Notes: generated by a model not told the origin, from the sequence alone. 64,000 nucleotides of DNA from Methylobacterium sp. UNC378MF (GCF_900103195.1 NZ_FMWU01000005.1:186001-250000), one strand, 5' to 3'; shown: positions 9,942 through 19,578, counted from the first letter of the stretch. Translations and numbers: made by a program.

Positions 9942-10925
9942 ATGCGCCCGATCCGAAGCCTCCTGCTCCCGCTCCTGGCGGTCGCCGTCGTGGCGCCCGG
10001 GATGCTCGCCGCGCCCCCGGCGCAGGCCCAGAACTTCTTCGAGCGCCTGTTCGGCATCAAGCCGGAGCGACCGCCGATGCCGCCGCGCGGCCTGCCGGAG
10101 CCGTCGCCCGCCCCAGCGGCACCGGGCGAGCCGGGTCCGCCCGCGGCCCCAGAGGCGCCCCGGCCGGCCCCGGCCCCGGCCCGCCCGGTCGTGCTGAAGA
10201 CGCCCTCCGAGGAAGGCGTGATCGGCCAGGATCTCCAGCTCAACGGCCTGGCCGGATCCCTGAAGCTGGAACGGTCCGGCACTACCGTCACGGCGCGGAT
10301 CAAGCTGCCGGGGACCAAGATCTCGCAGCCGGCGGAATCCTGCACGGTTCCGCTCGCCGGCGGCAATCCGGTGACGCTCACCGCCGAGGGCAAGCCCGAA
10401 GGCGTGCCGCGCTTCGAGGCCGCCGGGGCGGAATGCCCGCTGCGCTTCGACGTGACCGAGGGGGGCATCCTGGTCTCGAGCCTGGGCGCGGGACCTGTCT
10501 GCACCTTCTCGGCGGCGGATTGCGCCACGACCCCGGTGGGCCTCTGGGGGCCAGCTGCCGCTACCCTGCTTCCGCGGGCCGGCGAATTCGACACGGCCCG
10601 CGGCGTCGCCGACAAGGCCGTGCGGGACAATTACAAGCTGATGACCCAGCGCGCCCGGCGCGAGGACGTGCGGCCGATCGTCAGCGAGCAGGCGGCCTTC
10701 TCGTCGGACCGGGAGCAGCTCTGCCGCACCTATGCGCGCGAGGGCACGCACGGGTTCTGCCATCTGCGGGTGACGGAGAACCGGGCCCTGGCCCTGGCAA
10801 CCCGGCTGGGCGCCAACACGGCGACGCCCACTGCGGCCGTCGTGCCCCGCAGGCCACGTCCCAAACCGGCCGTGGAGGGCATGAACCCGGATGCGGTGGG
10901 CGGCGGCGACGCGCTGCCGGAATAG
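9942..10925 (+). CDS. Exported Pro/Ala-rich protein, conserved alphaproteobacterial type
   Basis: 327 aa. Signal peptide at residues 1-29 (LLLPLLAVAVVAPGMLAA then PAQAQ), a Pro/Ala-rich spacer to about residue 80, then a globular region of about 200 residues that starts TPSEEGVIGQDLQLNG. The globular part has six cysteines (at C-T-V-P, E-C-P-L, V-C-T-F, D-C-A-T, L-C-R-T and F-C-H-L), so several disulfides are plausible in the periplasm. The C-terminus is again low complexity. No enzymatic motif is recognised; the layout resembles uncharacterised exported proteins of Rhizobiales. Confidence 0.8.
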   Translation: MRPIRSLLLPLLAVAVVAPGMLAAPPAQAQNFFERLFGIKPERPPMPPRGLPEPSPAPAAPGEPGPPAAPEAPRPAPAPARPVVLKTPSEEGVIGQDLQLNGLAGSLKLERSGTTVTARIKLPGTKISQPAESCTVPLAGGNPVTLTAEGKPEGVPRFEAAGAECPLRFDVTEGGILVSSLGAGPVCTFSAADCATTPVGLWGPAAATLLPRAGEFDTARGVADKAVRDNYKLMTQRARREDVRPIVSEQAAFSSDREQLCRTYAREGTHGFCHLRVTENRALALATRLGANTATPTAAVVPRRPRPKPAVEGMNPDAVGGGDALPE

Positions 10926-11043
10926 ACGCTCCCGCAGCGAGGCGAGCCAGGGTCGCGCCACGACGGCACGCGTTGTGCCGCCAGATTGCTGTGCTCCGCT
11001 CGCGGAGGCGGAGACGCCCGAGCCTACGCGCCGGGCCGGTCAA

Positions 11044-11694
11044 TCAGGCCCGGCCAGCTGTCATCGACAGCATAGCCGGATCGATGCCGTTGGCCCGCAG
11101 GGCGAGGTCGTACTTGGCGTCGAGGTCAGCGTTGAAGATCAGGGCGGGATCGGCCGGGCAGTTGAGCCAGCCGTTGGCCATGATCTCGCTCTCCAGCTGA
11201 CCCGCCTGCCAGCCGGCATAGCCGAGCGCCAGGACGGCGCTCGCCGGCCCCTCGCCGCTGGCGATGGCACGGAGGATCTCCACCGTCGCGGTCAGGCAGA
11301 TGCCGTCGTCGATGATCAGCGTCGATTGCTGGATATGGAAATCGTCGCTGTGGAGCACGAAGCCGCGCCGTCCCTCCACCGGGCCGCCCATCAGGACCGG
11401 CATATGGCCAACCCGCTCGCGCAGGCGAATCGCGTCCGCCTCGGGCGCCACATCGAGCTGAACCAGGAGGTCCGGCATGCTGATGTCGGTCGCCGCCTTG
11501 TTGACGATGATGCCCATGGCGCCGTCCGCGGAATGGGCGCAGATATAGATCACCGACCGGGCGAAGCGCTCGTCGGCCATGCCGGGCATCGCCACAAGGA
11601 ACTGCCCGTCGAGGAAATTCGGGCCCGACAGCTCCGTCCGGAGCGGTGACGCTGCCGATGAGCGATCGGGCCTGCGATGCGGAGGGTGCGCCAT
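11044..11694 (-). CDS. YqgE/AlgH family protein
   Basis: 216 aa. Family features: an N-terminal [13 protein letters not shown], then [23 protein letters not shown], the [14 protein letters not shown] stretch, and [20 protein letters not shown] near the C-terminus. The family is widespread and cytosolic, with a regulatory role reported in Pseudomonas alginate production, but its molecular function is unsettled. About 20 residues before the core are Arg/Ser-rich and not conserved, so a start closer to the core is possible. Converges on the gene ending at 10925. Confidence 0.9.
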   Translation of the reverse strand: MAHPPHRRPDRSSAASPLRTELSGPNFLDGQFLVAMPGMADERFARSVIYICAHSADGAMGIIVNKAATDISMPDLLVQLDVAPEADAIRLRERVGHMPVLMGGPVEGRRGFVLHSDDFHIQQSTLIIDDGICLTATVEILRAIASGEGPASAVLALGYAGWQAGQLESEIMANGWLNCPADPALIFNADLDAKYDLALRANGIDPAMLSMTAGRA

Positions 11695-11995
11695 GCATCC
11701 ATGCTACGCCCCGTCCTCCGGTTGTCCAGCAGGCAAAAGGGACGCAGCAAGCCTCCCTCAAGCTTGTACGTGTTCCAATCCATGCTCCAGAATACCGGCG
11801 CCGCTCGTCGCCCGCTCGGGCATGGCCGCAGGAGCGGCATTCTTTGGAGCCGGCGCAGCCTTCATCAAGCTCCTCGGAGCCTGAAGGCGCGGTACGTCGG
11901 AATCGGCCGCATCCTCGACAGGCACCACCTGCCACGCTAGGTCAGGCGCGCTGCTCACGCGTGCCATCCCAGCGCGCGACAACGAGGGACCCGCG
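11695..11995. other. Intergenic region with one doubtful small ORF
   Basis: 301 nt between divergently transcribed yqgE-type and peroxiredoxin genes. Both promoters should lie here. A 69-codon minus-strand frame (11758-11967) is open but has no good ribosome binding site and no recognisable homology, so I did not call it. Confidence 0.5.
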
Positions 11996-12475
11996 ATGAT
12001 CCAGGTCGGCGACCACCTGCCCCAGGCCACCTTCCGGGTGATCGGCCCCGAGGGCCCGATCGCGCGCACCACCGACGACGTGTTCAAGGGCCGCCGCGTG
12101 GTCCTGATCGGCGTGCCGGGCGCGTTCACGCCCAGCTGCCACCGCAACCACCTCCCGGGCTTCGTGACCCACAAGGACGAGATCCTCGCCCGCGGCGTCG
12201 ACGCCATCGCGGTGACGAGCGTCAACGACGTCTTCGTGCTCGACGCGTGGTCGAAGGCGAGCGGCGCGGAAGGGCTGGAATTCCTCGCCGACGGCAATGC
12301 CGATTTCGCCAGGGCCCTTGGCCTGGAGATGGACGGCACGGGCTTCGGTCTCGGCATCCGCTCGAAGCGCTATTCGATGCTGGTCGAGGACGGCGTCGTC
12401 CGGATCCTGAACGTCGAGGAGACGCCCTCGAAGGCGGAGGCCTCGGGTGCCGAGGCGCTGCTGAAGGTCCTCTGA
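11996..12475 (+). CDS. Peroxiredoxin, Prx5-like (1-Cys)
   Basis: 159 aa. Reduces H2O2 and alkyl hydroperoxides through a peroxidatic cysteine, C48 in PGAFTPSCH, the hallmark of the Prx5 group. C48 is the only cysteine in the protein, so there is no resolving cysteine; recycling by glutaredoxin/glutathione or another thiol partner is implied. The GAGGGA ribosome binding site is 6 nt before the ATG. It stands alone, with dedA about 90 nt downstream on the same strand. Confidence 0.93.
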   Translation: MIQVGDHLPQATFRVIGPEGPIARTTDDVFKGRRVVLIGVPGAFTPSCHRNHLPGFVTHKDEILARGVDAIAVTSVNDVFVLDAWSKASGAEGLEFLADGNADFARALGLEMDGTGFGLGIRSKRYSMLVEDGVVRILNVEETPSKAEASGAEALLKVL

Positions 12476-12567
12476 GGGCGCCCTGCGCCGCAGATCGGCC
12501 CTTTTAAGGCCACCTTCCGTCCGCTTGTGTCGCCGGGCTTTGCCCGGAGACCGGCCCCGAGGACCGC

Positions 12568-13209
12568 ATGGCCTTCCTGAACGACCTGCCCATCGCCGAG
12601 CTGATCGCGAATTACGGATACATCGCGATCTTCGTGATCATCACCCTCGAGAGCGCCGGCGTGCCGTGCCCCGGCGAGACGGTGCTGATCTCGGCCGCCG
12701 TCTATGCCGGCAGCACCGGCAACCTGAATATCGGCTTGGTCATCGCCGCGGCCGCGGGGGCGGCGATCCTGGGGGACAATGTCGGCTACTGGGCGGGGCG
12801 GCGCTGGGGCATGCCCCTGCTCCTGCGCTACGGCCATCTCATCGCCCTCGACCACGGGCGGCTCAAGCTCGGCCAGTACCTGTTCCGCCAGCACGGCGGC
12901 AAGATCGTGTTCTTCGGCCGCTTCACCGCGATGCTGCGCGCCTACGCCGCCCTGCTCGCCGGGGTGAACCGCCTGGATGCCCGCCGCTTCTTCGCCTTCA
13001 ACGCCCTCGGCGGCATCGTCTGGGCCGGTAGCATGGGCATCGGCTCGTACTATTGCGGGCGCCAGATCGAGCACATCGTCGGCCCGGTGGGGCTGACGCT
13101 GCTGGCACTCGTGGTTTTCGGCGGCCTGGCCCTGTGGCTCTTCGTGCGCCGCCACGAGGCGCGCCTGCTCAACGAGGCGGAGATCGCCATCCCCGGGCCG
13201 CTCGCCTGA
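12568..13209 (+). CDS. DedA/SNARE-associated family membrane protein
   Basis: 213 aa, inner-membrane protein with about five hydrophobic segments. Diagnostic DedA stretches are ITLESAGVPCPGETVLI near residues 25-42, GDNVGYWAGRRWG (about 71-83), and FFGRFTAMLRAYAALLAGVNRL (about 113-134), the conserved Arg-rich re-entrant region. The superfamily is implicated in recycling of lipid carriers (undecaprenyl phosphate or phosphatidylethanolamine flipping) and in envelope homeostasis. Which lipid this member handles cannot be told. Confidence 0.9.
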   Translation: MAFLNDLPIAELIANYGYIAIFVIITLESAGVPCPGETVLISAAVYAGSTGNLNIGLVIAAAAGAAILGDNVGYWAGRRWGMPLLLRYGHLIALDHGRLKLGQYLFRQHGGKIVFFGRFTAMLRAYAALLAGVNRLDARRFFAFNALGGIVWAGSMGIGSYYCGRQIEHIVGPVGLTLLALVVFGGLALWLFVRRHEARLLNEAEIAIPGPLA

Positions 13210-13215
13210 CGGCCG

Positions 13216-13965
13216 TCACGCCTCCGCGAGGTCGATCGCCTCGAGGGCGTCGTGATGCAGGAGGAGTACGCCGGTGGCCGTCGCGAGCCGGCGCGCCGCC
13301 GGCGTGAAGCCGGCATTCGAGACCACCGCCGCCCGGTCCCCAGCCCAGTAGCGCAGCGCCGCGGCCACTTCCTGCACGGCGGCGTTGCCGACGGGCTTGC
13401 TCAGCCGCTTGCATTGCACCACGAGGCGCAGCCCGTCCCGCACCGCGACGATGTCGGCGCCCTGATCGCCGCTCGCAGGCGTCCGGTGCGCCCGCCAGCC
13501 TGCCCGGGTCAGGCGCTCGGCGCAGTAGCGCTCGTAGTCGAGCCCGTCCCCGGGCGCCTCGTCCTCATCGGGTAGCGCGACGGCGGCCGCCTCAGCCTCG
13601 ATGATCGCCAGCATCCGCTCGTGCTCCGCGTCGGCGAGGTCGGCGAAGCGGGGGCCGAGCTGCGGCAGGACGGTCCGGTCGAGGAAGTAGTCCCGCTCGC
13701 GCAGCCAGCCGTCCTCGATCCAGTTGCCGTAGGGATCGCAGTAGCTCTCCTGACGCCGCCGCAGCGCCAGGGTGTCGGCATGCGCCCGGGCGATCCGCCG
13801 CACCCGGGACCGGAACCGGCGCGGGCGCCCGAGATGCCGGAGCAGGATGAGAACGAGGGCAAGTCCCGTCGCGGCGAGCGCCGGCAGGCCGTACCAGAGC
13901 CCGAACGGGAGGCCGATGACGGCCGTCCAGAACAGGCGGGCGACGGGATTGGGCTTGCCGGGCAT
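13216..13965 (-). CDS. Membrane-anchored restriction endonuclease-like (Mrr-type) protein
   Basis: 249 aa from the ATG at 13965 (an earlier in-frame start at 14004 is possible). Residues about 10-45 form two hydrophobic segments (WTAVIGLPFGLWYGLPA and LAATGLALVLILL). The C-terminal half is a PD-(D/E)xK nuclease fold of the Mrr group: LDYERYCAERLTRAGW, then GDQGADIVA and VVQCKR giving the D...QxK catalytic core. Mrr-like domains cut methylated or otherwise altered DNA; here the domain would face the cytoplasm from a membrane anchor. No methylase or partner gene is adjacent. Converges with dedA with only 6 nt between stops. Confidence 0.85.
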   Translation of the reverse strand: MPGKPNPVARLFWTAVIGLPFGLWYGLPALAATGLALVLILLRHLGRPRRFRSRVRRIARAHADTLALRRRQESYCDPYGNWIEDGWLRERDYFLDRTVLPQLGPRFADLADAEHERMLAIIEAEAAAVALPDEDEAPGDGLDYERYCAERLTRAGWRAHRTPASGDQGADIVAVRDGLRLVVQCKRLSKPVGNAAVQEVAAALRYWAGDRAAVVSNAGFTPAARRLATATGVLLLHHDALEAIDLAEA

Positions 13966-14060
13966 CGGGTCTCGGGGGCGCTGACGGGCCCCTGACCCTC
14001 GCAAGCGCGGCTTGCCCGAAGCCTAACCCGGATCCGAAAGCTGTGGATGCGGGCGGCGCG

Positions 14061-14474
14061 TCAGCCCTTCCGGCGCTGGTGGCCGAGGCCCATGCTCTTG
14101 GCGAGGCTGGATCGCGCCGCGGCGTAGTTCGGCGCGACCATCGGGTAGTCGGGCGGAAGACCCCATTTCCCCCGGTACTCCTCGGGCGTCAGGTTGTAGT
14201 GCGTCCGCAGGTGGCGCTTGAGCGACTTGAATTTCTTGCCGTCCTCCAGGCAGACGATGAAGTCGGGCTGGACCGAGCGCCGGACCGGCACGGCCGGCCG
14301 CAGCTCCTCCGCCGGCGGGGCGGCGGGCTCGCCGAGACCGTGCAGCGTCGCGTGGATAGCCGCGATGAGCCCGGGCAGGTCCGGCGCGGGGACCGGATTG
14401 TTGCTCACGAAGGCCGACACGATGTCGACGGACAGCGCGAGATAGTCCGGTTGCCCTTCACCCGTGGCGTCCAT
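14061..14474 (-). CDS. MucR/Ros-family transcriptional regulator
   Basis: 137 aa from the ATG at 14474, preceded by GGAGG at 8 nt; a GTG at 14489 is in frame but would place the ribosome binding site inside the gene. The C-terminal Ros/MucR DNA-binding domain is intact: C75-LEDGKKFKSLKRH88-LRTH92, then the TPEEYRGKWGLPPDYPMVAPNYA signature. The usual second zinc Cys is Asp78, a known variant in rhizobial MucR proteins. MucR proteins act as global, H-NS-like repressors binding AT-rich DNA. A second MucR paralogue is at 62210. Confidence 0.93.
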   Translation of the reverse strand: MDATGEGQPDYLALSVDIVSAFVSNNPVPAPDLPGLIAAIHATLHGLGEPAAPPAEELRPAVPVRRSVQPDFIVCLEDGKKFKSLKRHLRTHYNLTPEEYRGKWGLPPDYPMVAPNYAAARSSLAKSMGLGHQRRKG

Positions 14475-14882
14475 CCCAAAAACCTCCACTCGTTCCCAGC
14501 CGGCCGCCGACCGTCAGCGCCGGCCGGAATCTGTTTCTGCTCAACCCGATACAGGGTAGTTAAGGCGCAGTTACTATGGTGGTGTGAATTTAATAGCAAG
14601 ACCAATCTACACCCGCTCACAAGTGTCGTCTTAGAGTGGATAAATGGCGATCGATATTGGAGAAAAGGCGGTCTGGACGGCTGCATCGAGCCTGCCATCC
14701 GATTTCCGGTCGTCGCGCGCCGTTCAGGCGTTGCAGGCGTGCCGGATCGCGCCATCTGGGGGGGCGGTGAGTGCGCGATGGGCCTCGCCCGATCGAACGT
14801 GAGCAAGGGTGACCAGATGCGTGCCGCCACGAACGGCTTGCGGGACCTCATCCCGTGACGGCGGCACCGTGAGCCGCCGGTC
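14475..14882. other. AT-enriched region upstream of mucR-like gene and pat
   Basis: 408 nt between divergent genes. Bases 14530-14670 are distinctly richer in A and T than the rest of the window (runs such as GTGAATTTAATAGCAAGACC and GATAAATGGCGATCGATATT). MucR proteins bind T/A-rich tracts and commonly repress their own gene, so this is a plausible autoregulatory region; no protein-coding frame is supported. Confidence 0.5.
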
Positions 14883-17558
14883 GTGAGCACCTACCGGTTC
14901 GACAAGCTGCTGGCGCCCCGCTCGATCGCCCTGGTCGGGGCGGTGGCACGCGAGGGATCGCTGGGGCGCAGCATGCTCGACAGCCTGCGCGCCGCGGGCT
15001 TCCCCGGCGCGATCATGCCGGTTCAGCCCGATCACGCGACCGTCGAGGGGCTGCCCTGCGTGCCGCGGGTCGCGGATCTGCCCGCAGCCCCCGACCTCGT
15101 TCTGATCGCGGTACCGCCGCCGAGCGTGCCAGAGGTCGTCGCGCAGGCGGCCGCGATCGGCGCCGGTGCGGCCGTGATCCTCACGGCCCGGCTCGGTTCC
15201 GGGCCGGACGATCCCGGTCCGGTCGCCCACCGGATCGCCCGCGCCCACGGCTTGCGCCTGCTCGGACCCGACAGCGCCGGCCTCGCGGTGCCGGGTGCCA
15301 AGCTCAATGCCAGCCTGTTCGCCCATGCGCCGAAGGCCGGCGATCTCGCCCTCGTCTCGCAATCCGGCACGGTCGCGGCGGCCATCGTCGCCTGGGGCGC
15401 CCGTCACGGGACCGGCTTCTCGGCCGTGCTGTCGCTGGGCAACGTCCTCGACATCGGCGTGGCCGATTGCCTGGATCATTTCGCCGCCGATTATCGCACC
15501 CGCGCGATCCTGCTCTGCCTGGACCGGGTCGCGGATGCCCGGCGTTTCATGTCGGCCGCCCGTGCCGCCGCCCGGGCCAAGCCCGTCGTGGTCTTGCGGG
15601 CCGGCCAGCACCGCCCCGACACCCGTGCCGCCGTCACCCATACCGGCGCCCTGGCCCGTCCGGACGCGGTCTATGCGGCGGCATTTCGCCGGGCCGGCCT
15701 GCTGGACGTGCCGGACCTCGACGCGATGTTCTCCGCCGTGGAGACCCTGGGGCGCCAGCGGCCGTTTCCAGGCCACCGGCTGGCGATCGTATCGAACGGC
15801 CGCGGCATCGGCCTCCTTGCCGCGGACCGGCTGATGGAGCGAGCCGGGACCCTGGCGGCGCCGGCCGAGGCGGAGGGGCGCGCGCCGGGCAACCCCCTCG
15901 ATCTCGGCATCGATGCCGCCGGGCCCGCCTTCTCCGCCGCGCTGGCGCCGCTGCTGACGGACCGGACGAGCGACGCCGTTCTCGCCATCCACGTGCCCAC
16001 CATCCGCTCGGAAGCGGGCGCGGTGGCCGAGGCCATCGCCGGAGCCGTCCGGGCTGCCCGCGCCGGCCAGACCCGCAAGAAGCCGGTCTTCGCGGTCACG
16101 CTGGGCGACGTGGAGGCGGGACGCGAGACCTTCGCGCAAGCCGGGATCCCGCACTTCACCACCGATTCCGAGGCGATCGAGGGCTTCCTGCATCTCGTGC
16201 GCTACCGCGAGGCGCAGGACGACCTGATGCGCACGCCGGACTCGCTGCCGCGGGACTTCTCCCCCGACACGGCGCGCGCCCGCTCGATCGTCGCCGGCGC
16301 CCTGCGCCAGGGCGCCGCCTGGCTCGATCCGGTGGCGGTGAACGGCCTCCTCGAGGCCTACGGGATCCCGACGGTTCCGATCACGCTGGCGCCCGATAAG
16401 GATGCGGCCGCGGCGGCCGCGTGGCCGATCATCGCCGCAGGCGGTGCGGTGGCGCTGAAGGTCGTCTCGCCGGACGTGGTGCACAAATCCGATATCGGCG
16501 GTGTCCATCTCGACCTCACCAGCGAGGCCGACGTCGCGGCGGCCGCCCGCAGCATCCTGTCGCGCGCGCGCCGGGAACGGCCTGACGCCCGGGTGACCGG
16601 CTTCGCCGTGCAGCCGATGATCCGCCGCGGCCAGCGCCGGGAGCTAATCGCCGGGCTCGCAGAGGATGCGGTGTTCGGTCCGGTGGTGGTCTTCGGCCGG
16701 GGCGGCACCGCCGTGGAGGTGATCGATGACCGCGCCCTTGGCCTGCCGCCCCTGGACCTGACCCTGGCGCGCGACCTCATCGCCCGCACCCGGGTCGCGC
16801 GGCGCCTCGAGGCTTACCGCGACGTGCCCGCCGCCGATCTCGGGGCGATCGCGCTGACGCTGGTGAAGCTGTCCCAGCTCGCCGCTGACCTGCCGCAGGT
16901 CCGCGAACTCGACATCAACCCGCTCCTGGCCGACGAGACCGGCGTGCTGGCCCTCGACGCTCGGGTCCGAATTGGCCGCGCCGAGCGCGGCGCCCAAGGC
17001 CGCGGCCATCCGCGCTTTGCGATCCGGCCCTATCCGGCCGAATGGGTCCGGACGCTCAACCTCAAGGACCGAACCGTGCGGGTGCGTCCGGTGCGTCCGG
17101 AGGACGAGGGCCTGTTCCTGAGCTTCTTCAAGGGACTCGATCCGGAGGATCTGCGGCTGCGGTTCTTCGGCCCGGTGCGCGAGTTCAGCCACGCCTTCCT
17201 GGCCCGTCTGACGCAGCTCGATTATGCCCGCGCCATCGCGTTCGTGGCCACGGAGATCGAACCGGCCGGCGGCGAGCGCATGCTCGGCGCGGTTCGGCTC
17301 CACGCCGATGCCAACCACGAGAGCGGCGAGTACGCGATTGCGGTGGGCCGCGATGTCCGGGGAACCGGCCTCGCCTTCGCGTTGATGCGCCTCATGATCG
17401 ACTGGGCGCGTTCCGAGGGTATCGGGCGAGTCGAGGGGTCGGTGCTGGCCGAGAACCGACCGATGCTGGCGGTGTGCCGGCGCCTGGGCTTCACGCAGGG
17501 GCGCGATCCGGATGATCCGGGTCTGGTGAAGGTGCACCTCGATCTCGCCGCCAGCTAG
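14883..17558 (+). CDS. Protein lysine acetyltransferase Pat (acyl-CoA synthetase-like/GNAT fusion)
   Basis: 891 aa from a GTG start. Domains in order: CoA-binding Rossmann domain (about 5-130, APRSIALVGA), ligase-CoA domain (about 150-450, retaining a THTGAL stretch), ATP-grasp domain (about 485-700, VALKVVSPDVVHKSDIGGVHL and FGRGGTAVEV), and a C-terminal GNAT acetyltransferase (about 720-890, RPVRPEDEGLF and the acetyl-CoA loop RDVRGTGLAFALM). This order and length match bacterial Pat, which acetylates AMP-forming acyl-CoA synthetases to switch them off. No sirtuin-type deacetylase or acs gene is adjacent. Confidence 0.9.
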   Translation: MSTYRFDKLLAPRSIALVGAVAREGSLGRSMLDSLRAAGFPGAIMPVQPDHATVEGLPCVPRVADLPAAPDLVLIAVPPPSVPEVVAQAAAIGAGAAVILTARLGSGPDDPGPVAHRIARAHGLRLLGPDSAGLAVPGAKLNASLFAHAPKAGDLALVSQSGTVAAAIVAWGARHGTGFSAVLSLGNVLDIGVADCLDHFAADYRTRAILLCLDRVADARRFMSAARAAARAKPVVVLRAGQHRPDTRAAVTHTGALARPDAVYAAAFRRAGLLDVPDLDAMFSAVETLGRQRPFPGHRLAIVSNGRGIGLLAADRLMERAGTLAAPAEAEGRAPGNPLDLGIDAAGPAFSAALAPLLTDRTSDAVLAIHVPTIRSEAGAVAEAIAGAVRAARAGQTRKKPVFAVTLGDVEAGRETFAQAGIPHFTTDSEAIEGFLHLVRYREAQDDLMRTPDSLPRDFSPDTARARSIVAGALRQGAAWLDPVAVNGLLEAYGIPTVPITLAPDKDAAAAAAWPIIAAGGAVALKVVSPDVVHKSDIGGVHLDLTSEADVAAAARSILSRARRERPDARVTGFAVQPMIRRGQRRELIAGLAEDAVFGPVVVFGRGGTAVEVIDDRALGLPPLDLTLARDLIARTRVARRLEAYRDVPAADLGAIALTLVKLSQLAADLPQVRELDINPLLADETGVLALDARVRIGRAERGAQGRGHPRFAIRPYPAEWVRTLNLKDRTVRVRPVRPEDEGLFLSFFKGLDPEDLRLRFFGPVREFSHAFLARLTQLDYARAIAFVATEIEPAGGERMLGAVRLHADANHESGEYAIAVGRDVRGTGLAFALMRLMIDWARSEGIGRVEGSVLAENRPMLAVCRRLGFTQGRDPDDPGLVKVHLDLAAS

Positions 17559-17784
17559 ATGCGGTCCGGTGCCGGTGGACGTTCCTGGTCCAGACGCGGA
17601 GCGCGAACAGGCCCGAATTCAGCTCCGTCGGACCCTCGGCGTTCGTCCGCACATCGCTCCGGTCGGGATCGGTCGAGCTGTTCGGACGTATGCTTGGGAT
17701 GCGGCGCTCCGTCCAAGGCCGCCGCCGGTTCAATGCCATGGCTCGGCGCGCCGCCTCTCCGTGAGGTTCCGGTGCTCCGAGAAT

Positions 17785-17808
17785 CGCTGAGCCGGATCAG
17801 GCTCAGCG
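17785..17808. terminator. Possible bidirectional terminator hairpin
   Basis: A 9-bp perfect stem (CGCTGAGCC with GGCTCAGCG) and 6-nt loop between two convergent genes, 22 nt past the L,D-transpeptidase stop. There is no U-tract, so the assignment is weak. The rest of the 270-nt gap shows nothing recognisable. Confidence 0.4.
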
Positions 17809-17829
17809 GGGCGATCCGGCGATGACAAA

Positions 17830-19578
17830 CTAAGGCGCACTGGCCGGCCGAGCCGGCGCTGACTTCACCGGCGCGGATTTGACCGTTGCAGGTTGGATCG
17901 GCGCAGGCTTGGCCGACGCTGCCCGCGCTGGAGCCGCTTTTGCGTCGTGTGGGGTGCCCGCCTGAGGCGTAGCCGGCGGAGCACTGGCGAGGGCCGGCTT
18001 CGCACTGCCGGCATCGACACCCGCCGGCGCAACGTGCGGGAGCGCGCCGGTGGCCGCCGGTTCTGGAGCCGGTGTGTCGAGGTTGTAGATGTCGTCGCGG
18101 AAATGCGCCTTCCCATCCGGCGTGGCGAAGCCGGTGAGATAGACGAAGGTCACCGGGATCGGCTTGGTGAGCTTGATGTCGCGACGCTCGCCATCGGCGA
18201 TACCGGTCTCGATCTCGATCGGTCCCCAGCTCGTGCCCGGCCCGTTCGGACCATCGGTGCCCTGCAGCAGCCAGCCCACGAGTTCCTTGACCTGCCCGAC
18301 CCGAACGCAGCCATGGCTGTGGAAGCGCACGCTCGCGGCGAAGAGCGATTTTGCCGGCGTATCGTGCATGTAGACGGCAAAGCGGTTCGGCATGTCGATC
18401 CGCACCTGGCCCAGCGAATTGTCGAAGCCGGAATCCTGACGCAGCGTGTAGTTGACCGCCTTCTCGCCCGCCCAGTCGATCCGGGTCGGATCGACTTCCC
18501 CGGAGGGCCCCAGGATCCGAATGTGGTTCTTGGCGAGATAACCCAGATTCTTGCGCATCTGCGGGATGATCTCGTTCTTCACCACCGAGGCCGGCACGGT
18601 CCAGGTCGGGTTGAAGTTGATGTCGGTGATCCGCGTCTCGACCGCCGGCGTCGCCTTGTCGGGCGAGCCGACCACCGCGACGTAGCGGCGCGCCACCGCC
18701 CCGTTCTCCACCGCCTCCACGGCGGCGGACGGGATGTTGACCACGACGTAGCGCTCGCCGAACGGGAATTTCGAGCCCATCAGCCTGGCCGCGGAGGCCG
18801 CGAGCTGGCGCTGGCGCACTGATGCGGGCACGTTGAGCGCGTTAATCGTAAGCCGGCCAAGGATCCCGCTATCGGGCAAGCCGTGGCGTCCCTGGAAGGC
18901 CGTGATCGCCGCCACCAGAGGCGGATCGAGCCGGTCGCTGGGCGGGGCATCCGCCGACAGGTCGCCGGTGAGAGTGAGGTGATGGCGCAGGGCCGGGATC
19001 GCCGGATGGCGCTCACCGGGCTTGAGGCGTGCAAGATCCTCGGGCAGCCGCTCCCAGCCGCCGGCTTCCGCGAAGGCCGCGTAGCGGTCGGCCGCCCGGA
19101 GCGTGTCGAGGAAGGTCCGGGGGGTCAGCGTCGGGTTCGGATCGGTGGAGACCTTGGCGTAGACCAGAGGCGCCGGCTCGCGGGATTTCTTGGCCGCCTC
19201 CTGAGGCTTGGCCTGCTGGGATTTGGCATCCTGCGATTTGGCCTGCCCTGGGCTTGGCTCCGGGGCGGCCGCGCTCGCCTTGGATTCCGCCGGCTTGGTA
19301 TCGGCCCCCCTGGCCTCGCCCGCCTTGCCGGCCGTGCCCTTCGCCTCCGGCGTCCGAGATTCCTGCCCCTTGGCCGCCTCCAGCGCCGCGCCGGCGGGCG
19401 GTACGGTGACCGGAACGGCCAGGGGCGGCACCGGAACCGGGCTGCCCTGGGCCGCGCCGGTCCCCTGGGCCAGAGCCTCGACCGGTGCCCCGAGCAGCGC
19501 CAGCAGCGACAGGCCCGCGCCGAGCGCGGCGTGCGGGCGGGCGTGACGGCGGGGCTGGACCGGGACCATACGCAACAC
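17830..19578 (-). CDS. L,D-transpeptidase, YcbB-like, with peptidoglycan-binding domain
   Basis: 582 aa. Forms 3-3 crosslinks in peptidoglycan or attaches proteins to it. A signal peptide (residues about 15-40, ending ALAQG) leads into a Pro/Ala/Lys-rich spacer to residue 140. Then come a YcbB-type scaffold, a peptidoglycan-binding module (LDPPLVAAITAFQGRHGLPDSG, near 220-245), and the catalytic YkuD domain with H-x-S-H-G-C-V-R near 417-424, Cys being the nucleophile. The last 80 residues are an unusual Ala/Pro/Lys-rich tail with repeated K-S-A-P units, probably wall- or surface-interacting. Divergent from the acyltransferase gene at 19785. Confidence 0.93.
   Translation of the reverse strand: MLRMVPVQPRRHARPHAALGAGLSLLALLGAPVEALAQGTGAAQGSPVPVPPLAVPVTVPPAGAALEAAKGQESRTPEAKGTAGKAGEARGADTKPAESKASAAAPEPSPGQAKSQDAKSQQAKPQEAAKKSREPAPLVYAKVSTDPNPTLTPRTFLDTLRAADRYAAFAEAGGWERLPEDLARLKPGERHPAIPALRHHLTLTGDLSADAPPSDRLDPPLVAAITAFQGRHGLPDSGILGRLTINALNVPASVRQRQLAASAARLMGSKFPFGERYVVVNIPSAAVEAVENGAVARRYVAVVGSPDKATPAVETRITDINFNPTWTVPASVVKNEIIPQMRKNLGYLAKNHIRILGPSGEVDPTRIDWAGEKAVNYTLRQDSGFDNSLGQVRIDMPNRFAVYMHDTPAKSLFAASVRFHSHGCVRVGQVKELVGWLLQGTDGPNGPGTSWGPIEIETGIADGERRDIKLTKPIPVTFVYLTGFATPDGKAHFRDDIYNLDTPAPEPAATGALPHVAPAGVDAGSAKPALASAPPATPQAGTPHDAKAAPARAASAKPAPIQPATVKSAPVKSAPARPASAP

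Noticed and set aside
11758-11967. A 69-codon minus-strand frame in the yqgE/peroxiredoxin gap
   Set aside because: No ribosome binding site, no recognised homology, and the region must hold two divergent promoters. It could be real but is not supported.
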